A stretch of 64,000 nucleotides of DNA from Syngnathus acus (Eukaryota; Chordata; Actinopteri; Syngnathiformes; Syngnathidae), in NCBI RefSeq assembly GCF_901709675.1, contig NC_051103.1, forward strand, positions 8,479,501 through 8,543,500, given 5' to 3'. The notes under the pieces were generated by a model. That model did no database searches. It had not been told where the DNA came from and was given only the letters and a program-made list of their open reading frames with translations. Shown in pieces: positions 42,101-53,371 of the stretch (positions within the stretch are counted from its first letter, which is position 1; every line of letters begins with the position of its first letter). A program made the translations under genes and the position numbers.

Positions 42101-44599
42101 AAACCGTTAACGAGGAGAAGGCTGTGCTTTTGCGAGGCGGCGGCGGCGGCCCACTGGCGTCGGTCTGGCGCGTGCTGGCCCACTGGCGTCGGTCGGCCTG
42201 GCGCGTGCTGGCTAAAATGCAGCCATGCGCTCGCTCGCTCGCGCGCGCTCCCTCCCCAGGCAAAGACGACGGTCTGGACGCGGAGATGGACGCGTACGTC
42301 CACTGCATCAGCGCCTTCGTCAAGCTGGCGCAGAGCGAGTACGCCCTCCTCAGCGACATCATCCCCGAGCACCACCAGAAGAAGACCTTCGACTCCCTCA
42401 TACAGGTAGGCGGGCCGGGCCGGGCCGGGTTAGTGGCGCTCGAGTACTTTGGCGCCCACGCTAAGCCCGAGTACGGCAGGAAGCGCTGGACAACGTGATG
42501 CTGGAGGGCGACGGCATCGTGGGCGCCGCCCGCCGCGCCATCCTGCGCCACGACTACTCGGCCGTGCTCGCCATCTTCCCCGTCCTCAGACACCTGAAGA
42601 TCAACAAGGCCGACTTTGACGCCACGCTGCAGGTAGGTCGGGCGCTCGGGGACCCGGACCGACGCGGGCTGACGCTCTCGCTCTCTCGCTTGCCTGTGGA
42701 GGGGACGGCGGCGAGCACCAAGAACAAGCTGCCGGCGCTCATCGCATCCATGGAGAGCATCGGCGCCAAAGCGCTGGAGGAGTTCGCCGACAGCATTAAG
42801 GCACAAAGTCGCCGTTGTCAGTCCTCCTGGTCTATGTTCCCCTTGCCCCTGCTCCTTTTTGTCCTCCCGCGCTTGAGCGCCTCATCTGGGCGTGTCCTCA
42901 GAACGATCCCGACAAGGAGTACAACATGCCCAAGGACGGCACGGTGCACGAGCTGACCAGCAATGTAAGCCAAACCTTTGACCCCTTTGAGGCAATTCCT
43001 CCCTGGATGACTGACGCTTTGGCTCCCCCTGCAGGCCATCCTCTTCCTCCAGCAGCTTCTGGACTTCCACGAGACGGCCGGAGCCATGCTGGCCTCGCAA
43101 GGTAGGCGCCGTGGCTCCTGCGTGAACGCCTGGGTGAACGCCTGGGTGGAAACCTTCTCTTCCTCCCTCATCCATCCATCCATCCATCTATCCATCCATC
43201 CAACCTTGACATGGCCATGTCATGTCTCTCTGCTTGTCCTGTTGCATAACACTCCCTGTGACGCCCTTGCCCATGTTTCTACGTCCTGTACACTAACTTC
43301 TTCTTCTTCTTCTTCTTCTGCTTGTCTGTTGGGTCGACCCCCCCCCCCCTTTTTTTTTTAGTCCTGGGGGACACTTACAATATCCCTTTAGACCCCCGAG
43401 GTAAGCACACATCCCAGAGGCTTTTCATGGTTCTGCAGCAACATGGATTTGGGCTCAAGAAGTCAATGTTAGTGCAGCAGCCGTAACACCAATGTATGTG
43501 TGTGTGTGTGTTTTTCAGAGTCCACTTCTTCATCCAGCAGCTACACGTCGGACTTCAACAAGCGTCTCCTCAGCACCTATATCTGTACGTACGCAGGCAC
43601 GCACGTGTGCGCACACAACCTGTCCAGCGCGTTTGTGTGCGTTTAGGTAAAGTCCTGGGGAACCTTCAGCTGAACCTGCTCAGCAAGTCCAAAGTGTACG
43701 AGGATTCGGCCCTCAGCGCCATCTTCCTTCACAACAACTACAACTACATCCTCAAGTCTCTGGAGAAGTCAGCACACGCGCACGCACGCACGAGTGTGTC
43801 GTGGGGCCGGCCGGCCGCTTATGTGCATGCGTGCGTTCGAAGGTCGGAGCTGATCCAGTTGGTGACGGTGACTCAGAAGCGAGCTGAGGGCTCCTACCGA
43901 GAACTCATTGAGCAACAAATCCACCTTTACCAACGCAGGTACTCGTCACCCTCTCGTCCATCTTCTCCTGCTCCGTCTTATTTGTCATCTTCTGCTGCTC
44001 TCTGGCGTCTTCCTATTCGTCCTCCCCGTCGTCTCTTCTTCTCAGTTGGCTGAAAGTGACGGAGCACCTGAGCGAGCGGAACCTTCCCACCCTCCAGCCG
44101 GGCGCCAAGGTGGGGCCGCCCTCCGTCTCCTGGCCTCTCGATACTGCGTTGCCATGGTAACCCCCACCCCTTCTTCTTTCAGCTCAAAGACAAAGAACGG
44201 CAGGTCATCAAGGACAAGTTCAAGGTGGGTACGGTGAGCAGACTCCAGCGTCAGTGCGTGCGTGCGTGTGTGAGAGACGTGGGCGTGTGGCAGGGCTTCA
44301 ACGAGGGCCTGGAGGAGCTGTGCAAGATCCACAAGGGTTGGGCCGTTCCCGACAAGGAGCAGCGGGACTTCATTCGACTGGCTCAGAAGAGAGCCGTCAC
44401 GCACGCCTACACCGGCTTCCTGCACAGGTGCACGCACGTTGCAGGCTTTGTTTACACTCTCATGTGAACATTTGCTGCGGGATCCTCGGGTTGCAGGTGC
44501 GCCAACCTGCCGTTCACCAAGAATCCGGAGAAGTACCACAAGTACCGTCCGGAAGAGGTGGAGGACATGATCGACAGGCTCTTCGACACCTCGGCTTGA
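39180..44599 (+). CDS. exoc7: Exocyst complex component 7 (Exo70)
   Basis: Twenty-one exons: 39180-39239, 39403-39468, 39544-39728, 39811-39916, 40014-40239, 40462-40629, 41096-41188, 41683-41751, 42260-42405, 42480-42632, 42702-42800, 42902-42964, 43035-43101, 43362-43400, 43519-43584, 43647-43767, 43843-43938, 44046-44109, 44183-44224, 44294-44427 and 44497-44599. They give 721 residues with all exons included. Exo70 tethers secretory vesicles to the plasma membrane by binding PI(4,5)P2 and Rho GTPases. The N-terminal coiled coil, the long helical rod and the basic C-terminal domain (Pro-Phe-Thr-Lys-Asn-Pro-Glu-Lys-Tyr) are all present. Exons 41683-41751 and 43362-43400 ([13 protein letters not shown]) correspond to cassette exons of mammalian isoforms. 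The donor after 42800 is GC. An AATAAA signal is at 44624-44629. Confidence 0.95.
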
Positions 44600-44847
44600 T
44601 CCGTCGTCGCCTGTAGCGTGTTCAATAAAACAACAAAGAGTCAAAGTGTCCCTTGCGTCCTTTGGATTTTTTTCTGGCTTTTGCAGAAGAGAAGAGAGAA
44701 AAAAAAATGGACAACATGATGCCATCATTGGAACGAACGAAATATGTACGCCAAACGCACTGAAATCTATCTCGTAAAGGCTCATGGGGCAGTTGGTAGC
44801 TGGCTGGCTGACTGACTGACTGGCTCACGGTAGGGAGGGAGGGAAGG

Positions 44848-45003
44848 CCTCACGACCCACATAGAAAGGTGGCCCTCACGACCCACATAGAAAGGTGGCC
44901 CTCACGACCCACGTAGAAAGGTGGCCCTCACGACCCACGTAGAAAGGTGGCCCTCACGACCCACGTAGAAAGGTGGCCCTCACGACCCACATAGAAAGGT
45001 GGC
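44848..45003. repeat. 26-bp minisatellite, six copies
   Basis: Unit CCTCACGACCCAC(A/G)TAGAAA plus GGTGGC, six head-to-tail copies differing only at one A/G position. It lies about 220 bases past the EXOC7 poly(A) signal. Confidence 0.95.
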
Positions 45004-48000
45004 CACGCCACGCCTGTCGACCTTGATGCAAGCAGCATCAAATCGAAGCCCGAGGAGAAGCTGACCAAATCTGCGGCTGCGGCTGCTCAACATGCGTCAA
45101 GAGGCCCCTCTGCGCCCCCTTCTGGCAGGCGGAGGAACTCGTTGCTCCGTGTGTGCGCACACCTGCGTTTGGGGAAGAGGAAATAAACAGGATCTAAACG
45201 TCCCACAACATCCTCGATGACACTTGCATCAAACACATGCACAGTTAAACTCACAATACACACATGCGCTTAAAAATAAACACACGCACAGAATTCCCAT
45301 GCATTCATCTTTTGCATCACTTCCTGCTTCCTTCCGTCAACAAGAGCAACGGTGCTGAGTCAGCTTCTTATCACTGTCTCCTGGGAAGTTTACAACGGCA
45401 GGACATTTCCTCACAATGTTTATTTTTTTAAATCCCGGGAAAAGACTAGGAATTGTGTTTATAGGCCAAACGTCGATGCAAACTTGAGCACTAATTCAAA
45501 TCAGTTGGCCGCTAATGTTAGCATGTTGCGCTCTCCTGACGACAGTCGGCGGGATTTCGCTCCGTCAATCGTTGGGCTTTCCTTGCTCATTTGAAACGAG
45601 CATTTGAGAGTTCAGCATGTTCAACTGTCGTGTTTTTTCAACAAGCTCGGAACGGACAAAACCACATCATACTTGGTTTAAACCTTAGCTTTTAACAAGA
45701 AAAATAGAGAACCCCCCCATTGGCTCCGAAATCGTTTGCTCCAGCTAATCCCTCCGATCTCTCCTGAGCCAATCAGGTACAGCTGTCTTCCGAACATTTG
45801 CCGTGTAAGTACAATTTGAACAAAAATCAAGATATGTTTTTCACTTCGCAATAGAATCACAATAATTCTTACCCATCGTCATTTTATACTGTAAAGTATA
45901 TGTTGGGAGGTGGCCCTTTAGTGAAGCTAGCAAGCATTTGACTGTTGACATTGCTTAGCTGACAAACTCGATGACGTTTTTGTTTTCTTCTCATACGACG
46001 ACAGGAAGCGAAGCGTGATGAGTTCACAACTAAGTGTTCCCAAAGGTTAGTTTCTCTTCACGGGCAATGAATGAAACGAGTCATTTTACAACCCTCCGTA
46101 TCAAAATGGAGTTGCCAAACGACCAGCATGCATGGCAATGTATATACGCAAACTATCACAATGTGAATTGTGGGCTCAAGGTTTCCCACGTTTAACAGAT
46201 TCTGATTTATTTACAATACCACAGTGTAAGATGAAATTCTATGGTACCATTTATTGATGTGGGGTTCCATCCTTTGCCTCCCAAAGTGTACTTTCTGAAG
46301 CTTTATTGCACTCTTTGAGGGAAATGAATAGAAGCACACAAATAGGGGTTCTTCATTTTTATTTCTTCATTCATTTTGATCTAATTCCTTTTGGACAGAG
46401 CGGAATCAGGATCCACCCTCCATACCAGTTGGTGGCGCTAATGCACCTTGACTTTGTTTGCCACCTGCCAAGTGCAAACCAATGGAAGAGAAAGCAATCA
46501 CCGCTTTTGAAATGATGACTGGTAGCTCAAGCACATCTCTTCACTAAGGTAGGAGCTTCTTGCTCAGAGTTGCTGAAAATGTTCTTCAAACACTCCAAAG
46601 CTAAGACTCCTTGCTAGCAATCTTAAGAGAGCATTACGGGCCCTGGTCTCTGTGCAATGAAGGCCCCGCAATTGCGTTCAATGTGGCCCAAGTGGTCGCT
46701 AAACAAAAATGTCAGCCGGAAGCCCCCTCTCCCAAACTTAGATCCATCCACGGCAGATACCAAAGCCAAAGGTGTGGCGGCGGCGGCGGCGACGGCGGCG
46801 GCTGAGGGTGGCTCTGTTGATCGAATCCCGGTCGTTGAGAGATGCGTGAAGAAAAAAAAAAAAAAAGAGAGAAGCGTGGCTGGCTTCTTCTCTTGTGTGT
46901 CAGACAGCATGTTCTTGTCAAGAAATTCTCAGTACAAGTGTACACGCTTAGACTTGTTGTTTGGAAGTCCATCGGAAGGTAACGAGCGCTTCCCGCCGCC
47001 GCCTTCCCAACGACCTCCGCGTTTGTCGTCTTTTCCACACGTGGAGGTCACTGTGACAGGAAGCGACGGCAGGAAATCTTTTTCCTGCCGCCGGCGTAAA
47101 TTTAGATCGCAGCTGTTAGAGGTGGAAAATATTCAAGGCTGACGGGAGGCAAACGCTTTGTGCTTCCTGGTCAGCGGCCCCTATTTACACCGCAAACAAA
47201 TCCCAGTGAAATGGCGTGCCCCCAACGTGCCTCACCCCCCCCTTCTCGCTTAAGGTGGTATCATCCAATTTGTGTGTGAGTGCAGCTACTGGCAATTTGC
47301 AATCGCATCTTGAAGGCCCAAGCGATCCAGATTGAATCCAGCCTATGTCGGTCGGCTGTAGCCTTTCCTCCTCGTCGACGGCTCCGTTGCGTCTCTTTCT
47401 TTTCTCGCCTTTTGAACTGGCTCTACAGTTTGTGCTCATGTTGGAGCCATTCAACTCTATCACGCAAGGCGGGACGTCATATTTCATGTTTGACGCCTCA
47501 ATTCCACCAGTCTGGAATCTATTGCGATGCCTTTGCCTATAATCATCTGCCATATCTTGTTGTCAGCAGATTTGAGCTTATGATGATGATGATGGCGGTC
47601 ATCTTCGTCGCAAGCACACTTTTGACTTTTTCCAGCCGCGCTCCACAGTTGTCCGTCCGAGCAGCTGTGAGGGGAAAAAAGGCGTGGCGGCGGACCACAA
47701 TAAACACGCGTCCGCTTTTAGCGCCCGGTTGCCACGTGAAAGCGTTTGGCGGGAAGGGGCGGGGCCGGGCCCTCGGCCAGCGCCGCACCTGTGAATAACA
47801 ACGAGGGATGGCGGGAAAGCCAGAGAAGATCAACTTTTGGCTGACGAGAACGAGCATCGACGGAGCCGTCGAGTCTGCGTTGGACATGGTCGGAAGGAAA
47901 GCGCACTCGAAACACGGCCGTCGCGGACGGACGGCGTCTGGATGGCCCTCGCCGCGAGAAAGAGCAGCCGAAGAACCACCGGCATAATGAGCGAGGGAAG

Positions 48001-48170
48001 GACAAACGGAAGGAACAAGAGAGAGAGAAAGCAGCCCAGCCCAAGGATGGCCAGCCAGGCCAAAACAAAGCAAGAAGCTGTCCTGAGCTTCGGTGTGTCA
48101 CGTATTTGTCGTGGCTGGCTGCAGCGCATGAAAGCTGGCCTCCCTCCCTCCCTCCCAGGGAGCTGCATCC

Positions 48171-48203
<33 letters not shown>

Positions 48204-48455
48204 CCTGCTGCTGTTGTTGTCGTCTCCTGTGTAACGCGATCCAAATGTCAAGTTGAGAGTGGAGAAGGCAAACGTGGTCAGCTGTTGCCTTGTCTCATCA
48301 ACACAGCAGAAGCTGCCGCTCGCCTTTGCCAGACCGGACCGTTCTGATGATTGTGTCTGACCGCTGAGCAAAAGCCAAGCTTTGCTCAATCATAAACACG
48401 GACGGCTGCGTCACGGGAAGAAAGCAATCAGTCACCACAAATGGCAGATTCCATT
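45004..48455. other. Gene-free interval between EXOC7 and KCNJ2
   Basis: About 3.4 kb. I found no exon with family similarity on either strand. Visible items are a GGC/GGCGAC microsatellite near 46775, an A tract near 46853, an ATG/GAT repeat near 47580 and a CTGCTC repeat near 48178. Open frames here lack codon bias and conserved motifs. Regulatory sequence for the K+ channel pair is possible but not shown. Confidence 0.5.
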
Positions 48456-48461
48456 TTTATT
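48456..48461 (-). terminator. Likely polyadenylation signal of KCNJ2
   Basis: AATAAA on the minus strand, about 510 bases after the stop codon. If used, the SINE at 48515-48836 lies in the 3' UTR. Confidence 0.5.
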
Positions 48462-48514
48462 GAAAACACAAACGATAGATAAAAAATACAAGTGCTCTTA
48501 GGCCCGGTAGAAAA

Positions 48515-48836
48515 AAAAGATTAAAGATTAAAGTCCCAATGATCGTCACACACACACCTGGGTGTGGTGAAATTTGTCCTCTGCATTGAACCCATCCCCG
48601 TGTGATTTTAATCCATCCCCTGGGGGAGAGGGGAGCAGTGAGCAGCAGCGGTGCCGCCGGGCTCGGGAATCAGTTGGTGATCTAACCCCCCAATTCCAAC
48701 CCTTAATGCTGAGTGCCAAGCAGGGAGGCAATGGGTCCCATTTTTATAGTCTTTGGTATGACCCGGCCGGGGTTTGAACCCACAACCTTCCAGTCTCAGG
48801 GCGGACACTCTACCACTAGGCCACTGAGCTGGTAAA
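48515..48836 (-). mobile_element. tRNA-derived SINE
   Basis: Read on the minus strand, the 5' end (from about 48836) is tRNA-like, with an A-box-like TGGCCTAGTGGTAGAG and a B-box GGTTCAAACCC. The body runs through GGGACCCATTGCCTCC to a tail near 48520 with a CA microsatellite. This matches the common teleost tRNA-type SINE as I remember it. Exact ends are approximate. Confidence 0.8.
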
Positions 48837-48972
48837 AGTGTGAACGTTAGGAAGGTGGCCAATAACCTGTGATACGCGCCAGCAAAGCTTTGTTTTTGTA
48901 CCGTTCGCCAAACCAGAGAAGAAACGTCAATCTTCATTCATTCAGTCAGTCACATTTGCCGCCTGGCGCACT

Positions 48973-50193
48973 TCACAGCTCCGACTCTCGCCCGAGCGGG
49001 TCGGGCTCGGCGTCCTGGAGGGCGTCGGGGCCCACGCTGCCGCCGTTGCCTTCGTCCGTGTCCTCCCGAGCCTCGGCCGCCGCCAGCTCATTCTCGTAGC
49101 AGAAGGAACCGGCGGCGGACGCCGCGTACTTGTCGCGCCCCAACTGGCGGGCGCTGCAGCGCGGCGTGCCGGGCACCTCGTAGGTGGCGTGGAAGCGCGA
49201 GTAGTCCACCCGGTAGCGGTCGTTCTCCGGGAAGAGCACGGGCTCAAAGCGATGGCCCCACAAGATCTCGGAGGCCAGGTAGGAGCTGCGGAACTGCGTG
49301 GTCATGGCGGTGGCCTCCACCATGCCCTCCAGGATCACCACCACCTCCAGGTCGCAGGCGCGCAGCTCCCGCTCGCCCACGTCGTACAGAGGACTGTCCT
49401 CGTCGATCACGTGCACCACGGTGATGGGCGACAGCAGGAAGATGCGGTCCACGCCACTGTCGAAGCCCACGTCGATGTCCGTCTGCTCCAGAGGGATGTG
49501 CTCGCCCTCGGCGGTGGTGCGGGAGCGCAGCAGCTGCGCCCGCACGTGAGCCTCCACCAGGTGACTCCGTCGCAGGTTGCCCACCCGCCACATCAGGCAC
49601 AGCTTGTCGTCCCTCACGGCCACAGCCGCGTGGTGGCTGAACACCAAGGTCTCGTTCCTCTTCTTGGGCTTGGCCATCTTGGCCATGATGGCGCCGACCA
49701 CAAAGGCGTCGATGACGCAGCCCACCATGCTCTGGAAGACCACGGCCAAGACGGCCGCCGGGCACTCGTCCGTCACGTAGCGGGAGCCGTAGCCGATGGT
49801 GGTCTGCGTCTCCACCGAGAACAGGAAGGCGGCCGTGAAGGTGCTGACGTTGGAGACGCACGCGTGGCCGCCGCCGCCGCCGCGGACCTCCAGGTCGCCG
49901 TGGAGGATGGCCAGAAGCCAGAAGACGCAAGCAAAGAAGAGCCAGGAGAGCAGGAAGGCTGAGCAGAAGATGAGCAGCATCCAGCGCCAGCGCACGTCCA
50001 CGCAGGTGGTGAAGATGTCGGCCAGGTAACGCTGACCCTTCTCGCTCACGTTGACGTAGCGGACGTTGCAGTGGCCGTCCTTCTTCACAAAGCGGCTCGC
50101 CCGCCGCCGGCGCCGCCACGCGCGCGCTCTGCCGCGAGCCGGCTCGGGGCCCGCCGCCGCCGCCGCCTCCTCCTCAGACGCCGGACCGCCCAT
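48973..50193 (-). CDS. kcnj2: Inward-rectifier K+ channel Kir2.1-like
   Basis: A single coding exon of 406 residues. Kir2 channels set the resting potential in muscle, heart and neurons. Visible features: [10 protein letters not shown] N-terminal motif; M1; the pore with Thr-Ile-Gly-Tyr-Gly filter; and M2 with the rectification Asp (Gly-Cys-Val-Ile-Asp-Ala-Phe). PIP2-binding basic residues (Ala-Lys-Pro-Lys-Lys-Arg-Asn-Glu-Thr) and a C-terminal Arg-Glu-Ser-Glu-Leu PDZ ligand also appear. Kir2.2 or Kir2.4 are alternatives by sequence. The neighbouring KCNJ16 favours KCNJ2. The N-terminus is Ala/Arg-rich and differs from mammals. A splice acceptor at 50287-50288 gives a 5' UTR that contains a tiny upstream frame of four codons starting at 50277. 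Confidence 0.9.
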   Translation of the reverse strand: MGGPASEEEAAAAAGPEPARGRARAWRRRRRASRFVKKDGHCNVRYVNVSEKGQRYLADIFTTCVDVRWRWMLLIFCSAFLLSWLFFACVFWLLAILHGDLEVRGGGGGHACVSNVSTFTAAFLFSVETQTTIGYGSRYVTDECPAAVLAVVFQSMVGCVIDAFVVGAIMAKMAKPKKRNETLVFSHHAAVAVRDDKLCLMWRVGNLRRSHLVEAHVRAQLLRSRTTAEGEHIPLEQTDIDVGFDSGVDRIFLLSPITVVHVIDEDSPLYDVGERELRACDLEVVVILEGMVEATAMTTQFRSSYLASEILWGHRFEPVLFPENDRYRVDYSRFHATYEVPGTPRCSARQLGRDKYAASAAGSFCYENELAAAEAREDTDEGNGGSVGPDALQDAEPDPLGRESEL

Positions 50194-51156
50194 GGGCAGG
50201 AAGCGTCGTGGGAACGCTGCTCCGGGAGCGACGCTCAGCCGCCGGGGGTCACGATGGCGCCTTCACTGCTCCGTCATGGGCGCCGCCTGCAAAAGACGAC
50301 GCGTGGTTAGCAAGGAGAGAGCGGCGGCCTGGAGACTTAAGCTTGTGTTTGTGTTAAGGCCTGATTTGCAAGCACATGGAACTAGCGTGGATGCTTTAAG
50401 CCCTCTGCAAAGTTGCGCGTTTTTCAAAGGGAATAAATGGCAAGAGAGGCAATCATTTTGGTCAGTTTTTTTTTTTTGGATGAAGCCAGTGTGAGTGGCA
50501 ATATTCGAGTCCTTCTTTTTGTCCCTTCACTCGAGCTTCAAGCTCCTTCCAGAGCATGGGCTCTTGACATGTTTTAATTCTCCGGCTTTGGCCTGACTTC
50601 TGCTTCATTCGTCTTTGCTGCAGCTGTCAAATGGTGTTGTGTTATTTTCACTCAAAAGCTCTTCTCAAGGGTTTTCCAATTCAAGTCAACTTAGCCTTCA
50701 AGTAAGAGTGACTATTGTTTGAAGGAGTCAGTCATCTGATTAATCCGACTGCGCACGAGTCGCCGCCACCGCATCTTGGTCATGCACGACACGAACGTGT
50801 GCGCGTGCGTGTCAATGCTGCACAAATGCCGCCGACAAATGTTGACAACAGGTGCGCGCGCGCGCGTGCGTGCGTGCAGGCAGCGATAGTGCGGCGGACT
50901 CACGGTGGTGGAGTCGGATCAAAAACTTGCTGGTGCACCTCAAAGCCGCCAAATTTGATGCGGGTGCTTGTCGTTGTCGTCATCAGCAGCAGCAGCAGCA
51001 GTCTCCGCTTCGGTGCCGGTCGCGCGCGTGCACGGAGGTCAAGTCCGCTCGCTCCGGCCGTGAAGCGTCATCCGCTCGCTATCGTGCGCTTTTGCTGTGT
51101 CTCTCGGGTCCGGTCCGGTCCCGGAGCTTTTTAAACGCAAGGCTCCGACTGGGCAC

Positions 51157-51157
<1 letters not shown>

Positions 51158-51186
<29 letters not shown>
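51158..51186. repeat. Poly-C tract (29 bases)
   Basis: Uninterrupted C run on the plus strand upstream of KCNJ2. Its exact length is likely unreliable. Confidence 0.9.
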
Positions 51187-51188
<2 letters not shown>

Positions 51189-51427
51189 GCCTGAGCAACC
51201 CACCCGCGGTAACCCGGAGCCACCTACTTTGTTTCGGAGCCCACTATAGGAATCTTTAGCCTCCCTTCATTACTTATTTGAAATAATGCTTCCAAACGGC
51301 GGCACTTGAAATAGTGCAAACATTGGATGAAACGTGAGCGATTGCATTAGTGAAGGAAGGGATTTCTTGCTTCTTGTCACTTGCCAAGAAAATGGCAATG
51401 ACAATTGTATGCTGACGAGGGCACGCG

Positions 51428-51521
51428 CCTGCCTGCCTGCCTGCCTGCGTGGCTGCCTGCCTGTCTGCCTGCGTGGCTGCCTGGCTGCCTGCGTGGCTGC
51501 CTGCCTGCCTGCATGCATGCA
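51428..51521. repeat. Degenerate CCTG/CTGCGTGG repeat
   Basis: Interrupted CCTG units mixed with CTGCGTGG, ending in GCAT units. It uses the same tetranucleotide as the giant array at 19227-23924 but is short and impure. Confidence 0.85.
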
Positions 51522-52151
51522 CGTTTTGTGCCAGTCCCCGTCCGTCGATGGCTACTGTTCCATTTCAGTTTGTTCATCATATTTTTTTATAAAGGGGAAG
51601 CAATTGCGCATGCGCTCATTTGCATGTGTCAAGGTTGGTTTAGTCGTCTCCTATTGTATTCGATGGAGCGCATGGCAGTGCCTGTGTACGCCACACGGGG
51701 GCGCGGTGGTGTGAAGGAATTGAGTCGAACACGCAACGCAAGCAGGTCATGTTTTCATGTCAACGGAGCGGACTTTTATTTAGTGTCAACAGGCGCGATG
51801 GTTTTGTGTGACTACAATGCAACTTTCACTTTGTTCTTCATTGGCGTCCCCATTTTGATGATGACCAAATTCCAGCCCACGCTGGAATCTCCACCAGAGA
51901 ACAAGGACGATTGCGCAGAACATCCGCGTGCCTTTTTTTTGGACGAGAGCCTCTCTTCGATGTTATGTATGTCAAAGAGAACTTTTGTAGCAGAAAGTGA
52001 AGACGCGTCTCTCGTTCAACCTGGTACACGTTTTCTGGTCGCGGGCTCCTATGAAGCAAATATTTGTCGGAGTTTCTCTGAAGTAGAAGGCAGGCGCACT
52101 GGAGCTCTTCTCGGAGGAGACGGACCTCGGAGTTAGCCTCGGCGTTTTCGG

Positions 52152-53195
52152 CTAGCGTGCCCGGGCGGCGGCATCATTATTTTTGCGGGCCTCGTCTCTC
52201 GGCGAGGGTGGCCTCTTGAGCCCGTAGGCCCGGGCGCTGATCTGGGGCGCCGGGACCTCGGCGGTCCGGTTGAAGAGCATGTAGTCGACGGCGTAGCGGC
52301 TGCCGCCAGCCCGGATCATCTCCTGGAAGACGTGACCCCACCGGATGTCCTCCTGCGTGTAGGAGGTCCGCGTCTGGTGCAGCGTGCCCGTGCTGTCGTC
52401 CGTGTAGGTGAAGGAGACCAGCACCTCCAGGTCGGAGCGCCGCAGCTCGGCCGCGCTCATCCCGTAGAGCGGGCTGCCCTCTTGGATCCGGTGGCAGATG
52501 GCGGTGGGAGTCACCAGAACAACGTCAGGCTGCTGGATGAGCAGGTCCCGGTAGCTGACGTCCACCCTGCCGGTGGCGTGGGCGTCGGCACGCAGCATCT
52601 GAGCGCGCGCCGTCCCCTCCACCAGGTGGTTGCTGCGGAAGTCACCCACCCGCCAGGAAAGGCACAGGTGTCCGTCGCGAAGGTTGACCACGGCGCAGTT
52701 GCTGAAGCCCACCGTCTGCGCCCGCTTCCTGGCCGAGGCCATCTTGGCCACGGCGATGCCGATGACAAAGGTGTCGATGAAGCAGCTGACCACGTCCTGG
52801 ACGGTGACGGCGGCGATGGCCACGGCGCAGTTCTCCGACATGCCCCGGGCGCCGTAGCCGATGGTGGTCTGGGTCTCCAGAGAGAAGAGGAAGGCGGCGG
52901 TGAAGCTGCGCACCTGGTAGACGCACGGCTCCGTCTCGCGGTCCTGGACGTCGCCGTGAGCCAAGGCGATGACCCAGAAGAGGATCCCGAAAAAGAGCCA
53001 GGATAGGATGTAGGAGAGCGCAAAAAGCAGCAGCATGGCCCTCCAGCGGAGCTCCACCAGGGTGGTGAAGATGTCGGCCACCAAGCGGAGCCACTCCTGG
53101 GGCAGGTTGCGGAACACCACGTTGCAGCCGCCCTCTTTGCGCACGTAGCGCCGCTTGCGGCCCGCCGCTTCCGTCGTCACGCGTCCGTACGCCAT
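52152..53195 (-). CDS. kcnj16: Inward-rectifier K+ channel Kir5.1-like
   Basis: A single coding exon of 347 residues. Kir5.1 is a pH-sensitive partner subunit that forms heteromers with Kir4.1/Kir4.2 in kidney, glia and ion-transport epithelia. Visible features: Asp-Ile-Phe-Thr-Thr-Leu-Val before M1; Tyr-Ile-Leu-Ser-Trp-Leu; filter Thr-Ile-Gly-Tyr-Gly; and Ala-Arg-Lys-Arg-Ala-Gln-Thr after M2, typical of Kir5.1. Asp-Ser-Thr-Gly-Thr near the end of the cytoplasmic domain also fits. M2 has Ser-Cys-Phe-Ile-Asp, an acidic pore residue where Kir5.1 usually has Asn. The C-terminal tail is about 70 residues shorter than human. The start is the ATG at 53195-53193, just two bases after a splice acceptor CACCAG; an upstream in-frame GTG is not needed. 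Confidence 0.88.
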   Translation of the reverse strand: MAYGRVTTEAAGRKRRYVRKEGGCNVVFRNLPQEWLRLVADIFTTLVELRWRAMLLLFALSYILSWLFFGILFWVIALAHGDVQDRETEPCVYQVRSFTAAFLFSLETQTTIGYGARGMSENCAVAIAAVTVQDVVSCFIDTFVIGIAVAKMASARKRAQTVGFSNCAVVNLRDGHLCLSWRVGDFRSNHLVEGTARAQMLRADAHATGRVDVSYRDLLIQQPDVVLVTPTAICHRIQEGSPLYGMSAAELRRSDLEVLVSFTYTDDSTGTLHQTRTSYTQEDIRWGHVFQEMIRAGGSRYAVDYMLFNRTAEVPAPQISARAYGLKRPPSPRDEARKNNDAAARAR

Positions 53196-53330
53196 CCTGG
53201 TGAGTGCAAACGCGCCGCTCACACGTCAGTCGCATCCGTTTTTGGACTTTTCTAGTTGTGCTTGTGCTACTGCGCTTGACCTTGCCCCTCCCTACGCGTG
53301 ACTTTGTAGGACTGCCTGCCCCAGGGCCAG

Positions 53331-53371
53331 GCATGTACTGCATGTACTGCATGTACTGCATGTACTGCATG
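53331..53371. repeat. 9-bp tandem repeat GCATGTACT
   Basis: Four full copies plus a partial copy upstream of the KCNJ16 coding exon. Confidence 0.9.

Larger units (their letters stand above)
50287..52151. other. Interval between KCNJ2 and KCNJ16
   Basis: Probably holds the noncoding 5' exon and promoter of KCNJ2 and the 3' UTR of KCNJ16 (AATAAA on the minus strand at 51775-51780). It also has a CG/TGCG microsatellite near 50855, a 29-base C tract at 51158-51186 and a degenerate CCTG array at 51428-51521. No further gene is visible. Confidence 0.5.

Noticed and set aside
46657-47142. 161-codon plus-strand frame in the EXOC7-KCNJ2 interval
   Set aside because: Runs through a GGC microsatellite and an A tract; no conserved motif or splice evidence.
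53196-53222. Upstream GTG start for KCNJ16
   Set aside because: A splice acceptor lies two bases before the ATG at 53195-53193.
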